A DNA stretch of 6,926 nt from positions 1-6,926 of the forward strand of contig CANHPJ010000094.1 in NCBI GenBank assembly GCA_947462515.1, read 5' to 3'. The notes below the pieces were generated by a model, which was not told the DNA's origin, ran no database searches, and saw only the letters and a program-made list of their open reading frames with translations. This DNA is from Bacteroidota bacterium (GTDB taxonomy: Bacteria > Bacteroidota > Bacteroidia > JACCXN01). This document shows positions 1 through 6,098 of this stretch, piece by piece (position 1 is the first letter of the stretch; the number at the start of each line of letters is the position of its first letter). The translations under genes were made by a program, and so were the position numbers.

Positions 1-144
1 GGAAAGATTATGGGCTTGAGCCAGGTATTTATTAAAAAGTTGTATCAGTTAATACACAATGAGTCAATCAGAATTCAAAATGAAGCGATGAATGAAATCA
101 GTGAAAATAATATAAAAAAACAAACACCTATATTAGGTAAATGA
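1..144 (+). CDS. Chorismate mutase (AroQ type), C-terminal fragment; probably tail of a DAHP synthase/chorismate mutase fusion
   Basis: Frame 1 is open from the first base to TGA at 142-144 and gives 47 residues. Read against the end of the E. coli AroQ fold (ITRLFQLIIEDSVLTQ), the stretch IKKLYQLIHNESIRIQ lines up without gaps. It keeps the Ser and Gln (fragment residues 22 and 26) that match active-site Ser84 and Gln88 of the E. coli enzyme. This is the last helix of the all-alpha chorismate mutase domain, which converts chorismate to prephenate for Phe/Tyr synthesis in the cytoplasm. In Bacteroidota this domain commonly sits at the C-terminus of DAHP synthase, so a fusion is inferred. The N-terminal part lies outside the window, and a stand-alone mutase is possible. 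The gene converges on the small gene at 224-466. Confidence 0.72.
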   Translation, partial: GKIMGLSQVFIKKLYQLIHNESIRIQNEAMNEISENNIKKQTPILGK

Positions 145-170
145 TTTTGACACTTGATAAATTACATCAA

Positions 171-203
171 AATAAAAGGGGCAAAAATTTTGCCCCTTTT
201 ATT
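171..203. terminator. Bidirectional intrinsic terminator between convergent genes
   Basis: Two perfect 16-base arms (aataaaaggggcaaaa and its reverse complement) are separated by a single base, so the real hairpin has a GGGGC/GCCCC core and a small A/T loop. It is followed by T-rich sequence on either strand. It lies 26 nt after the chorismate mutase stop and 20 nt beyond the stop of the minus-strand small gene, which is where a shared terminator is expected. Confidence 0.9.
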
Positions 204-223
204 TTAAACCTCTGAGTTAAATA

Positions 224-466
224 TTAATGAGCTTTTTTCTCATCATGTTTTTTCTCGTCATGTTTAGCGTCTTTTTTGTCGTGCTTAGCGTCTTTTTTAG
301 CATCTTTCTCGTCATGTTTAGCACCTTTTTCATCGTGCTTAGCATCTTTTTTATCTGCTTTTGCTTCTTTTTTCTCTCCTTTTGCTGGAGCTTTGTCTTG
401 AGCCATTAAAGAACTAGCTCCGAAAGCCAATGACAATACCAATGATAAACTTAAAAACTTTTTCAT
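224..466 (-). CDS. Small exported Lys/Asp/His-rich repeat protein, function unknown
   Basis: An 80-residue protein. Residues 1-22 form a clear signal peptide: MKK, then a hydrophobic SLSLVLSLAFGASSL core, then an LMA/Q or MAQ/D cleavage site. The mature part, about 58 residues, has almost no hydrophobic residue apart from alanine. From residue 41 it is built of a degenerate seven-residue unit, DAKHDEK (copies near 41-47, 48-54, 62-65 and 66-72, then a shortened KHDEK and a final KKAH). Six His occur, at 44, 51, 62, 69, 74 and 80. The exported part should be highly charged and either disordered or a single charged helix in the periplasm. His/Asp/Glu clustering makes metal or polyanion binding thinkable, but nothing proves it. 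The ATG at 464-466 is the only start that gives the signal peptide. The gene is monocistronic, with a terminator on one side and a promoter candidate on the other. It is a real gene: the signal peptide is well formed and the repeat keeps reading frame. Confidence 0.85.
   Translation of the reverse strand: MKKFLSLSLVLSLAFGASSLMAQDKAPAKGEKKEAKADKKDAKHDEKGAKHDEKDAKKDAKHDKKDAKHDEKKHDEKKAH
233..346 (-). repeat. Degenerate 21-bp tandem repeats inside the small Lys/Asp/His-rich gene
   Basis: On the plus strand the blocks ctcgtcatgtttagc, gtcgtgcttagcgtc and atcgtgcttagcatc recur with T-runs between them, at spacings that are multiples of three. Each full unit of 21 bp encodes one DAKHDEK heptapeptide. 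Differences between copies are largely synonymous (cat/gtg-type third positions, gcg/gca) or Glu/Lys and Gly/Asp swaps. This fits expansion by slippage followed by selection on the protein. Confidence 0.75.
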
Positions 467-518
467 AGCTATGGTTTTAATAAATTAATAAATGGTTATT
501 TCTTTTGTAAATGTATAG

Positions 519-549
519 CCAAGATAAAAAATGATTTTTCATTTACCAA
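519..549 (-). promoter_or_regulatory. Candidate Bacteroidota-type promoter for the small exported protein
   Basis: Read on the minus strand, TTG (549-547) is followed by 20 nt and then TATCTTGG (526-519). That is one mismatch from the TAnnTTTG -7 box, with the -33 box at normal spacing. Transcription would start near 512-514 and leave a leader of about 45-50 nt before the ATG. No Shine-Dalgarno sequence is seen, which is usual in this phylum. The elements are short and the region AT-rich, so a chance match is possible. Confidence 0.4.
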
Positions 550-569
550 TTAAAAATCATTTTTTTATC
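523..569 (-). terminator. AT-rich hairpin downstream of the pafA-like gene, possible weak terminator
   Basis: Arms gataaaaaatgattttt (523-539) and aaaaatcatttttttatc (552-569) pair over 17 bp with one bulged T and a 12-nt loop. The structure begins 27 nt after the stop of the minus-strand phosphatase gene. The 3' arm carries a run of six T on the minus strand. Only two G-C pairs are present, so it would be a weak terminator unless it acts mainly through A/U pairing. It overlaps the promoter candidate at 519-549. Confidence 0.45.
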
Positions 570-595
570 TGTAGTTTTTTTACTCAAAAAGCCCT

Positions 596-2224
596 TCATT
601 GGCTAATTATCTCCTCTATTGATTTTCCGATGCATCCATTTGGAAAAGGAATACCAATTAAAGTTGAAATTGTAGGTGCTATATCAGTTATATTAATTGC
701 TTCAGCTGTATAGCCTTGTTTTATCTTCCATCCATACCACAATAATGGAACATGTGTGTCATAAGTATACATCGCGCCATGCGTTGTTCCTGTTTCGTTA
801 TAATCCATCCATCCGGGTTCTAAAATTAAAATAATATCACCGGATCTTTTTTTATTATAACCTTTTTGAATTAAGCTGATTGGCTTTTCTGTATAGGAAT
901 TAGCTTCAATCCATCTAGCCGATATAGCGTTTGCTACTCCTTTCGATTTTAAGCAGATTTCAGAAATTTTTTCTTGAACTTCGCCTAAATTAATTTTCAT
1001 CTCCGCGATTAACTTCTTGTTCAAAAAGATTTGCTCATTTGAATAATTTAATATCAGTTGATTACTCCCATAATCATCATTCAGTATTTTGTTTATGGAG
1101 TTTATCATCTTCTTCGAATCAAAATATCCACCCTTAATTTTATGATCATTCATAAAAGCGGGATTGTTTGCACAGCCGTGATCTGCGGTAATAAAAAATA
1201 AACTTTCTTGTTTTCCTAATTGACTTTCTATAAAAGAAATTAATTCTGCTAGAGTTTTGTCTAATCGTAAATAAGTATCTTCAATTTCAATGGATTGTGG
1301 ACCAAATTGATGCCCAATGTAATCGGGAGATGAAAAGCTAATTGTAATGAAGTCAGTTTGTCCATTTTTGCCTAGATTTTCTTGTTTTATGGCCTCAATG
1401 GCAAAATCCTTGGTTAGGTCATTTCCAAATGGTGTAGAGGCAATCAAGCCCAAACCAATTTCTTTTGAGATTTCATTAAGATTATATGGGAATATTACAT
1501 CTCCTTTTTCTGTATATGCTTTTTCATATTTGTTTTTGTCTGAGGCACTTTCATAATAGTCTTCAATAGGTAGTATGGTGCTCCAGTTTTGTGATAGATA
1601 TTTTTGAGCTGTTTTTTTTAAATTGAAATTATTAACCCATTCTGGTATGTCTTTCATATAGTAGGGACTTGTAATCCAATTCGCACTTTTTTTGTCAATC
1701 CAATAAGCTGCAGTGGCTGAATGTCCTGCAGGTAATATGGCTCCTCTGTCTTTTAATGAAATACCTATTACCTTTGCTCTAAAGTTGCTGAAGATTCTTA
1801 ATTCGTCTGTAATTGTTGTCGTTAGCATATTGCCCGGGCCCATATTATCCTTTTCAATGGGATTATCTATGTTTTCTGTGCAATATATTAATTTGCTTAA
1901 ATCCCTGTCATACCAATTGTTTCCGATAATTCCGTGCATTGATGGTGTCGTTCCTGTATATATACTTGCATGTCCGGGCCCTGTATATGTCGGTATATAA
2001 TTGTAGTGTGTGTTTTTACAGTTAAATCCTGAATTGATAAGTTTTTTAAATCCATCATCCCCATATTTGTTCCAAAATCGATTTATATATTCATATCGCA
2101 TCTGATCGATTACAATGCCAACAACCAATTTGGGCATTTTTTCATTTGAGTTTTTAGTTTGACTATAGCTTCCTGTATAGGTAGAAAAAATCAGTATAAA
2201 TGAGATGATTATTCTGAAATTCAT
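596..2224 (-). CDS. pafA: PafA-type alkaline phosphatase (alkaline phosphatase superfamily, Zn-dependent phosphomonoesterase)
   Basis: A 542-residue protein, close to the length of Elizabethkingia PafA. Residues 1-21 are a Sec signal peptide (cleavage SYS/Q), so it works in the periplasm or outside, releasing phosphate from organic monoesters. All PafA active-site residues can be found. The nucleophile is Thr81 in YTGPGHAS, with Asn102 in GNNWYD, and Lys158 and Arg160 in SLKDRGAILPAGH. Metal ligands are Asp40 (VIDQMR), Asp301 and His305 (SPDYIGH), Asp348 and His349 (TADHG), and His482 (TTHG). Ligands from residue 301 on keep the same mutual spacing as in PafA with a constant offset of four. 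It is the last gene of the cluster, starting 16 nt after crcB. Relatives that are diesterases lack the Lys/Arg/Asn set, so a monoesterase is favoured. The ATG at 2222-2224 gives the full signal peptide. No sign of damage. Confidence 0.9.
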   Translation of the reverse strand: MNFRIIISFILIFSTYTGSYSQTKNSNEKMPKLVVGIVIDQMRYEYINRFWNKYGDDGFKKLINSGFNCKNTHYNYIPTYTGPGHASIYTGTTPSMHGIIGNNWYDRDLSKLIYCTENIDNPIEKDNMGPGNMLTTTITDELRIFSNFRAKVIGISLKDRGAILPAGHSATAAYWIDKKSANWITSPYYMKDIPEWVNNFNLKKTAQKYLSQNWSTILPIEDYYESASDKNKYEKAYTEKGDVIFPYNLNEISKEIGLGLIASTPFGNDLTKDFAIEAIKQENLGKNGQTDFITISFSSPDYIGHQFGPQSIEIEDTYLRLDKTLAELISFIESQLGKQESLFFITADHGCANNPAFMNDHKIKGGYFDSKKMINSINKILNDDYGSNQLILNYSNEQIFLNKKLIAEMKINLGEVQEKISEICLKSKGVANAISARWIEANSYTEKPISLIQKGYNKKRSGDIILILEPGWMDYNETGTTHGAMYTYDTHVPLLWYGWKIKQGYTAEAINITDIAPTISTLIGIPFPNGCIGKSIEEIISQ

Positions 2225-2240
2225 TTCAAAAGGTTTGATG

Positions 2241-2612
2241 TTAGTAAATGTTTTTTTTGACTAAAAAGTATAATAGCCCTATACAAACAAATAGGCTCAT
2301 TAATACATTCGCTAGTGCATAACCATAATTTTGGTTTTTAAGCAGATTAAGCGTCTCTAGGCTAAAGGTAGAAAACGTGCTAAGCCCTCCGCATAAACCA
2401 ATTATTAAAAAAAGTTTAACTTCTTGGTTAAGCGCCTGCTTTTCATTTACTAGATAGCTTGCTATTCCGAGTATTATACAGCTGAGTATGTTGGACAAAA
2501 GAGTTGCAACAGGCAAATTAGATATGAACCTATTGTTAACAAGCGTGGCGACCAGAAAACGAATCACGCTCCCTAAGCCGCCACCAATGAAAACTAATAA
2601 TAATTTGAACAT
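2241..2612 (-). CDS. crcB: Fluoride exporter CrcB/FluC (fluoride-specific ion channel)
   Basis: A 123-residue inner-membrane protein with four hydrophobic segments (about 3-22, 35-56, 66-90, 98-118), the normal size for one Fluc subunit. Family marks are GGGLGSVIRF near the N-terminus (Arg18), Asn41 in the second segment (LLSNILS), and GLCGGLSTFSTFS at 72-84, whose Phe80 and Phe83 line the fluoride pore and whose helix break binds the central Na+. Two such subunits assemble antiparallel. Only one copy is present, so a homodimer is inferred. Around Asn41 the usual V-N-x-x-G pattern reads S-N-I-L-S, a mild departure. The ATG lies 3 nt after the ugd stop (TAG TTA ATG), so translation is probably coupled. 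No room exists for a fluoride riboswitch directly upstream. Confidence 0.93.
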   Translation of the reverse strand: MFKLLLVFIGGGLGSVIRFLVATLVNNRFISNLPVATLLSNILSCIILGIASYLVNEKQALNQEVKLFLIIGLCGGLSTFSTFSLETLNLLKNQNYGYALANVLMSLFVCIGLLYFLVKKNIY

Positions 2613-2615
2613 TAA

Positions 2616-3947
2616 CTATATTTGAACCGAGCTGGTAGAATTTATTACCTCACGTCCAATGCTTGAATAGTAAAAACCTCTCTCCTTCATTTCTGAAAGA
2701 TCATACAAATTTCTTCCATCAAATATTACCTTCTTGTTAAGTAACTTGGCTACTAAATCAAAATCTGGATTTCTGAATATGGACCATTCTGTTGCTATTA
2801 ATAACGCATCGGCATTTTCTAATGCATAATATTGCTCAGATGCATATTCTATTTTGTCACCTAAAATCTTTTTTACATTTCCCATAGCTTCAGGATCATA
2901 TGCCGAAATGTTTGCTCCCGCCTTCAGTAATTCCTCAATAATATATAATGAAGGTGCTTCTCTTATATCATCAGTGTCCGGTTTAAATGCCAATCCCCAA
3001 ATCGCGATTTTTTTTCCTTCCAATCCTTCATTGAAAAATGATTTTATTTTTGGAATAATAATTGTCTTTTGAATTTCATTTACTTCCATTACTGACTTCA
3101 ATATTTTGAAATCGTAGTTGTTGTTTTCCGATGTTTTTGAAAGTGCTTGTACATCTTTTGGGAAACAACTTCCTCCATATCCTATTCCTGGAAAAAGAAA
3201 CCGCTTACCAATTCTTTGATCCGATCCAATTCCTATCCGAACCATATCTACATCTGCTCCTACTAATTCGCATAGGTTAGCTATTTCATTCATAAATGTA
3301 ATCTTTGTAGCTAGAAATGAATTTGCTGCATATTTAGTGAGTTCTGCAGACTTTTCATCCATAAAAATGATAGGGTTTCCCTGCCTAACATATGGTTTAT
3401 ACAAATCTCCCATTGCTTTTTTTGCCTTCTCAGAAGATGTCCCGATAACCACCCTGTCTGGTTTCATAAAATCATCCACCGCAAAGCCTTCTCTTAAAAA
3501 TTCAGGGTTTGATACTACATCGAATTCTGTATTGCAGTTTTCTAATATGGCCTTTCTTACCAATTCCGCTGTGCCCACCGGAACAGTACTTTTATCCACT
3601 ATTACCTTATAATCTAAAATGATTTTCCCTAATTCTTTTGCTACTCCTAAAATATAAGACAAATCAGCTGAACCATCTTCTCCGGGAGGTGTAGGCAGTG
3701 CTAGGAAAATAATTTTTGCCTGGTCAACAGCTTCTTTTAAATTGGTTGTAAAGGTTAATCGGTTTTGCTTTATATTCCTTTCAAATAAAACATCCAAATG
3801 AGGCTCGTAAATTGGAATTTTACCGTTTTTAAGTTGGTTCACCTTGTTTTCATCGATATCAACACATATTACCTTGTTGCCTGTTTCTGCAAGACATGTG
3901 CCGGTAACTAATCCAACATATCCCGTACCTACAACTGCTATATTCAT
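2616..3947 (-). CDS. ugd: UDP-glucose 6-dehydrogenase
   Basis: A 443-residue cytoplasmic enzyme, normal length for the bacterial Ugd/TuaD group. It oxidises UDP-glucose with two NAD+ to UDP-glucuronate, a precursor of surface polysaccharides. The N-terminal Rossmann domain opens with IAVVGTGYVGLVTG (2-16), with Asp30 closing the second strand for NAD. Further marks are LPTP (84-87), STVPVGT (120-126) and SNPEFLREG (146-154). Lys205 and Asn209 lie in LTKYAANS. The catalytic Cys261 is in GYGGSCFPKD, with Lys264 and Asp265. The C-terminal domain has WGLAFKPDTDDIRE (317-330) and FDGRN (409-413). The SCFPKD motif sets it apart from UDP-GlcNAc/ManNAc dehydrogenases (WecC, WbpA), which read GHCIPVDP. 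It follows the aminotransferase after 101 nt and is 3 nt from crcB. The ATG at 3945-3947 starts directly at the Rossmann strand, as in homologues. Confidence 0.95.
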   Translation of the reverse strand: MNIAVVGTGYVGLVTGTCLAETGNKVICVDIDENKVNQLKNGKIPIYEPHLDVLFERNIKQNRLTFTTNLKEAVDQAKIIFLALPTPPGEDGSADLSYILGVAKELGKIILDYKVIVDKSTVPVGTAELVRKAILENCNTEFDVVSNPEFLREGFAVDDFMKPDRVVIGTSSEKAKKAMGDLYKPYVRQGNPIIFMDEKSAELTKYAANSFLATKITFMNEIANLCELVGADVDMVRIGIGSDQRIGKRFLFPGIGYGGSCFPKDVQALSKTSENNNYDFKILKSVMEVNEIQKTIIIPKIKSFFNEGLEGKKIAIWGLAFKPDTDDIREAPSLYIIEELLKAGANISAYDPEAMGNVKKILGDKIEYASEQYYALENADALLIATEWSIFRNPDFDLVAKLLNKKVIFDGRNLYDLSEMKERGFYYSSIGREVINSTSSVQI

Positions 3948-3998
3948 TTTTTAATTTGTTTTTATTTAGTTAAAATACTACTCTCACCATATATGTCA

Positions 3999-4028
3999 TG
4001 GTTTAAATATAAACCAAGTATAGGTTTT
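3999..4028. repeat. Triplet of GGTTTA/TAAACC elements in the aminotransferase-ugd gap
   Basis: Plus-strand ggttta (4000-4005), taaacc (4010-4015) and ggttt (4023-4027) lie within 30 bases. The first two form a perfect 7-bp hairpin with a 4-nt loop (3999-4016). The middle element can pair with the third instead, so the stems exclude each other. No T-run follows on the minus strand, so it is not a standard terminator. It may be an operator or leader structure for ugd, or chance in AT-rich DNA. The rest of the 101-nt gap (3948-4048) shows no clear promoter. Confidence 0.35.
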
Positions 4029-4048
4029 AAATAAAATTACTGCTGAAA

Positions 4049-5191
4049 TTATACCAATTGTTTTTTGTTTATGAATGATAATACCGAACTGGTTATATGT
4101 TCTAATTGCTCTTCATCCATTTCGGTGTGAATCGGCAGTGAAATAACCGATTTACATAGCTGCTCTGCCACAGGAAAGCTTCCTTTGGCATATCTGGAGT
4201 TTGCATATGCTTTTTGCTCGTGAAGTGGCAATGGATAATAGATCATTGCTGGAATATCTTTACTTGCTAAATAGGCTCTTAATTCTGCCCTGTCTATATT
4301 GTTTACCATCAAGGTGTATTGATGAAAAACATGCGTCGACCGCATTGATCTTACAGGTGTTTTAATACTCGGATTGCCTGCAAAGGCGGCATCATAATAA
4401 TTGGCTACTTTATTTCTTGCTGTGGCATAAGCATCCAAATGTCTTAGTTTAATTCTCAAAATGGCTGCTTGAATGGAGTCCAAACGTGAGTTAACACCTA
4501 TTTCATCATGATAATATTGAATGTTTTGTCCGTGATTGGCTATCATTCTGATTTTTTTTGCCAATTCATCATCATTTGTGTATAAAGCTCCTCCATCACC
4601 ATAACATCCCAAATTTTTTGAAGGAAAAAAGGAAGTACATCCAATAGTACCCATAGTTCCTGCTTTACTTACGCTTCCATCACTAAATGTGTATTCTGCT
4701 CCAATTGCTTGAGCAGTATCTTCTATCACATATAAATTGTGTTTTTTGGCTATTTCTAGAATAGCTTCCATATTTGCACACTGGCCAAAAAGATGGACAG
4801 GGACAATGGCTTTTGTATTTGGTGTAATGGCATTTTCTAATGCTTTAATATCAATGTCAAATGTGTCAGGATATACATCCACCAAAACAGGAGTAAGGTT
4901 CAATAAGGCTATAACCTCAGCTGTTGCTACATAGGTAAATGTCGCAGTTATGACCTCGTCTCCTGGCTTTAAATTAAGCGCCATCATGGCTATTTGAAGG
5001 GCATCCGTTCCGTTTGCACAGGCAATTACATTTTTTACTCCTAAATATTTTTCTAACTCTGCTTGAAAATTTTTCACCTCAGGGCCATTTATAAATGCAG
5101 TGTTTTCAATCACATTTAATATGGCGGCATCAACCTCGGATTTAATAGCATGATATTGACTTTTTAAGTCAACCATTTGTATTTTTTTCAT
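4049..5191 (-). CDS. PLP-dependent sugar aminotransferase, DegT/DnrJ/EryC1/StrS family, WbpE-like
   Basis: A 380-residue cytoplasmic enzyme expected to transfer an amino group, usually from glutamate, to a keto sugar nucleotide. Long stretches match P. aeruginosa WbpE as I recall it: ACANGTDALQI (57-67), GDEVIT and FTYVATAE (77-92), GQCA (136-139), VIEDTAQ (155-161), TSFFPSKNLGCYGDGGA (186-202) and GVNSRLDSIQAAIL (232-245). Lys192 is the Schiff-base lysine, Asp158 contacts the pyridine nitrogen, and Gly61/Thr62 lie at the PLP phosphate. Asn234 and Arg236 are the conserved pair reaching the neighbouring subunit's site. Residues 168-180 carry a short insertion relative to WbpE. WbpE acts on UDP-3-keto-GlcNAc-uronate, but no wbpA, wbpB or wbpD lies here, so the substrate is uncertain. 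The neighbours ugd and kdtA point to LPS or polysaccharide sugars. The start at 5191 fits the WbpE N-terminus better than Met6. Confidence 0.9.
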   Translation of the reverse strand: MKKIQMVDLKSQYHAIKSEVDAAILNVIENTAFINGPEVKNFQAELEKYLGVKNVIACANGTDALQIAMMALNLKPGDEVITATFTYVATAEVIALLNLTPVLVDVYPDTFDIDIKALENAITPNTKAIVPVHLFGQCANMEAILEIAKKHNLYVIEDTAQAIGAEYTFSDGSVSKAGTMGTIGCTSFFPSKNLGCYGDGGALYTNDDELAKKIRMIANHGQNIQYYHDEIGVNSRLDSIQAAILRIKLRHLDAYATARNKVANYYDAAFAGNPSIKTPVRSMRSTHVFHQYTLMVNNIDRAELRAYLASKDIPAMIYYPLPLHEQKAYANSRYAKGSFPVAEQLCKSVISLPIHTEMDEEQLEHITSSVLSFINKKQLV

Positions 5192-5207
5192 AAAATAATT
5201 GTTGCAG

Positions 5208-5229
5208 TTAATTTAATATGCTAAATTAA
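5208..5229. promoter_or_regulatory. AT-only inverted repeat in the divergent intergenic region, possible operator
   Basis: ttaattta (5208-5215) and taaattaa (5222-5229) are perfect 8-base inverted arms around a 6-base spacer. They sit 17 nt upstream of the minus-strand aminotransferase start and 79 nt from the plus-strand barrel gene. A dimeric regulator could bind such a site, but eight A/T-only bases can arise by chance here. The rest of the 116-nt gap (5192-5307) shows no clean TTG/TAnnTTTG promoter on either strand. Confidence 0.25.
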
Positions 5230-5307
5230 ATATTTTTTGAATACTTTCGTTATATTCTATGCTATAGATTAAACCCTGAAAACTATTTTTAAAACCCCCA
5301 CCTTTAA

Positions 5308-6072
5308 ATGAATAAACGATATTTTCATCCCATTGTTTTATTAGTTTTTTGGTTTTTTTCGCTTGAATCTAATGCACAAGTTAATATTAAAGATTCTGTA
5401 GTTTTCACTCCAATGATACAGATTTCATATTCGTATCAAATTGCCGCTGGTGATTTAATGAACCGTTTTGGTAATAATTCTAATATCGGATTAAGTTTTT
5501 TAATCAAAAATAAAAATAATTGGATTTATGGTATTGATGGGTCTTTCATTTTTGGTAATGAAATAAAAGAAAATCAAATACTCAAAAATATTTCAACCAA
5601 TGATGGATATATTATCACTGCCAATGGCCAGTTCGCCGATGTGAAATTGTTTGAGAGAGGGTATACCGCTCAAGTTAGAGGAGGAAGACTATTTCCTGTA
5701 TTATCACCGAATCCAAATAGTGGTATTTTTTGTACTCTTGGTGTTGGTTTTTTACAGCATAAAATTAGAATTGAAAATACAGGTAATACAGCTCCGCAGC
5801 TTTCTGTTGAATATAAGAAGGGTTACGATAGACTTTCGAATGGCATTGCTTTTTCTGAGTTTTTGGGATATACATTTTTAAGTAATAATAGAAGAGTAAA
5901 CTTCTATTTTGGTTTAGAATTATATCAGGCACTCACAAAAAATCGAAGAACCTATAACTATGATTTAATGGAAAAAGTCGATGTTACCAAACAAGATTTT
6001 TTAAACGGATTTAGAATTGGTTGGGTTATTCCGCTTTATGAAAAATTACCCAATGAATATTACTATCGTTGA
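5308..6072 (+). CDS. Putative outer-membrane beta-barrel protein, function unknown, upstream of kdtA
   Basis: A 254-residue protein with a signal peptide at 1-23 (hydrophobic core IVLLVFWFF, cleavage SNA/Q). The mature part alternates hydrophobic and polar residues in stretches that look like amphipathic strands: about 35-45, 57-67, 71-83, 118-126, 138-157, 178-191, 196-210 and 230-244. They are joined by Asn/Gly/Lys-rich turns, which fits a small barrel of about eight strands. The C-terminus ends in a strand (FRIGWVIPLY) followed by a short tail, EKLPNEYYYR. No catalytic motif is recognised. It is 26 nt upstream of kdtA on the same strand, so the two are probably co-transcribed and a role in LPS or outer-membrane biogenesis is inferred from position only. 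An enzyme acting on lipid A in the outer membrane, or a structural porin-like protein, would both fit. The ATG at 5308 gives the complete signal peptide. Confidence 0.8.
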   Translation: MNKRYFHPIVLLVFWFFSLESNAQVNIKDSVVFTPMIQISYSYQIAAGDLMNRFGNNSNIGLSFLIKNKNNWIYGIDGSFIFGNEIKENQILKNISTNDGYIITANGQFADVKLFERGYTAQVRGGRLFPVLSPNPNSGIFCTLGVGFLQHKIRIENTGNTAPQLSVEYKKGYDRLSNGIAFSEFLGYTFLSNNRRVNFYFGLELYQALTKNRRTYNYDLMEKVDVTKQDFLNGFRIGWVIPLYEKLPNEYYYR

Positions 6073-6098
6073 TTAAGAAGTTTTATCATTTATTGTGT

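Noticed and set aside
233..346. Regularly spaced short repeats resembling a CRISPR-like array
   Set aside because: The repeats are degenerate, contiguous, in multiples of three and encode a heptapeptide within an intact signal-peptide gene; there are no unique spacers.
227..409. Plus-strand open frame giving a Phe/Val-rich, membrane-like 60-residue peptide
   Set aside because: It is the reverse complement of the Lys/Asp-rich repeat (AAG/AAA read as CTT/TTT), so the hydrophobicity is an artefact; the minus-strand gene has a proper signal peptide.
1713..2000. Plus-strand open frame of 95 codons inside the phosphatase gene
   Set aside because: The opposite strand encodes catalytic motifs of PafA over the same bases; no domain or signal is recognisable in this frame.
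2613..2615. Fluoride riboswitch ahead of crcB
   Set aside because: Only three bases separate ugd and crcB; a riboswitch would have to lie inside the ugd coding sequence, and none was recognised there.
3337..3612. Plus-strand open frame of 91 codons inside ugd
   Set aside because: It is antisense to conserved Ugd sequence, with no start signal or recognisable product.
2616..3947. UDP-N-acetylglucosamine 6-dehydrogenase (WbpA/WecC) as partner of the WbpE-like enzyme
   Set aside because: The catalytic motif reads GGSCFPKD, that of UDP-glucose dehydrogenases, not GGHCIPVDP.
5651..5881. Second plus-strand frame of 76 codons overlapping the barrel gene
   Set aside because: It lies wholly within the better supported 254-codon frame, which has a signal peptide and strand pattern; the inner frame has neither.
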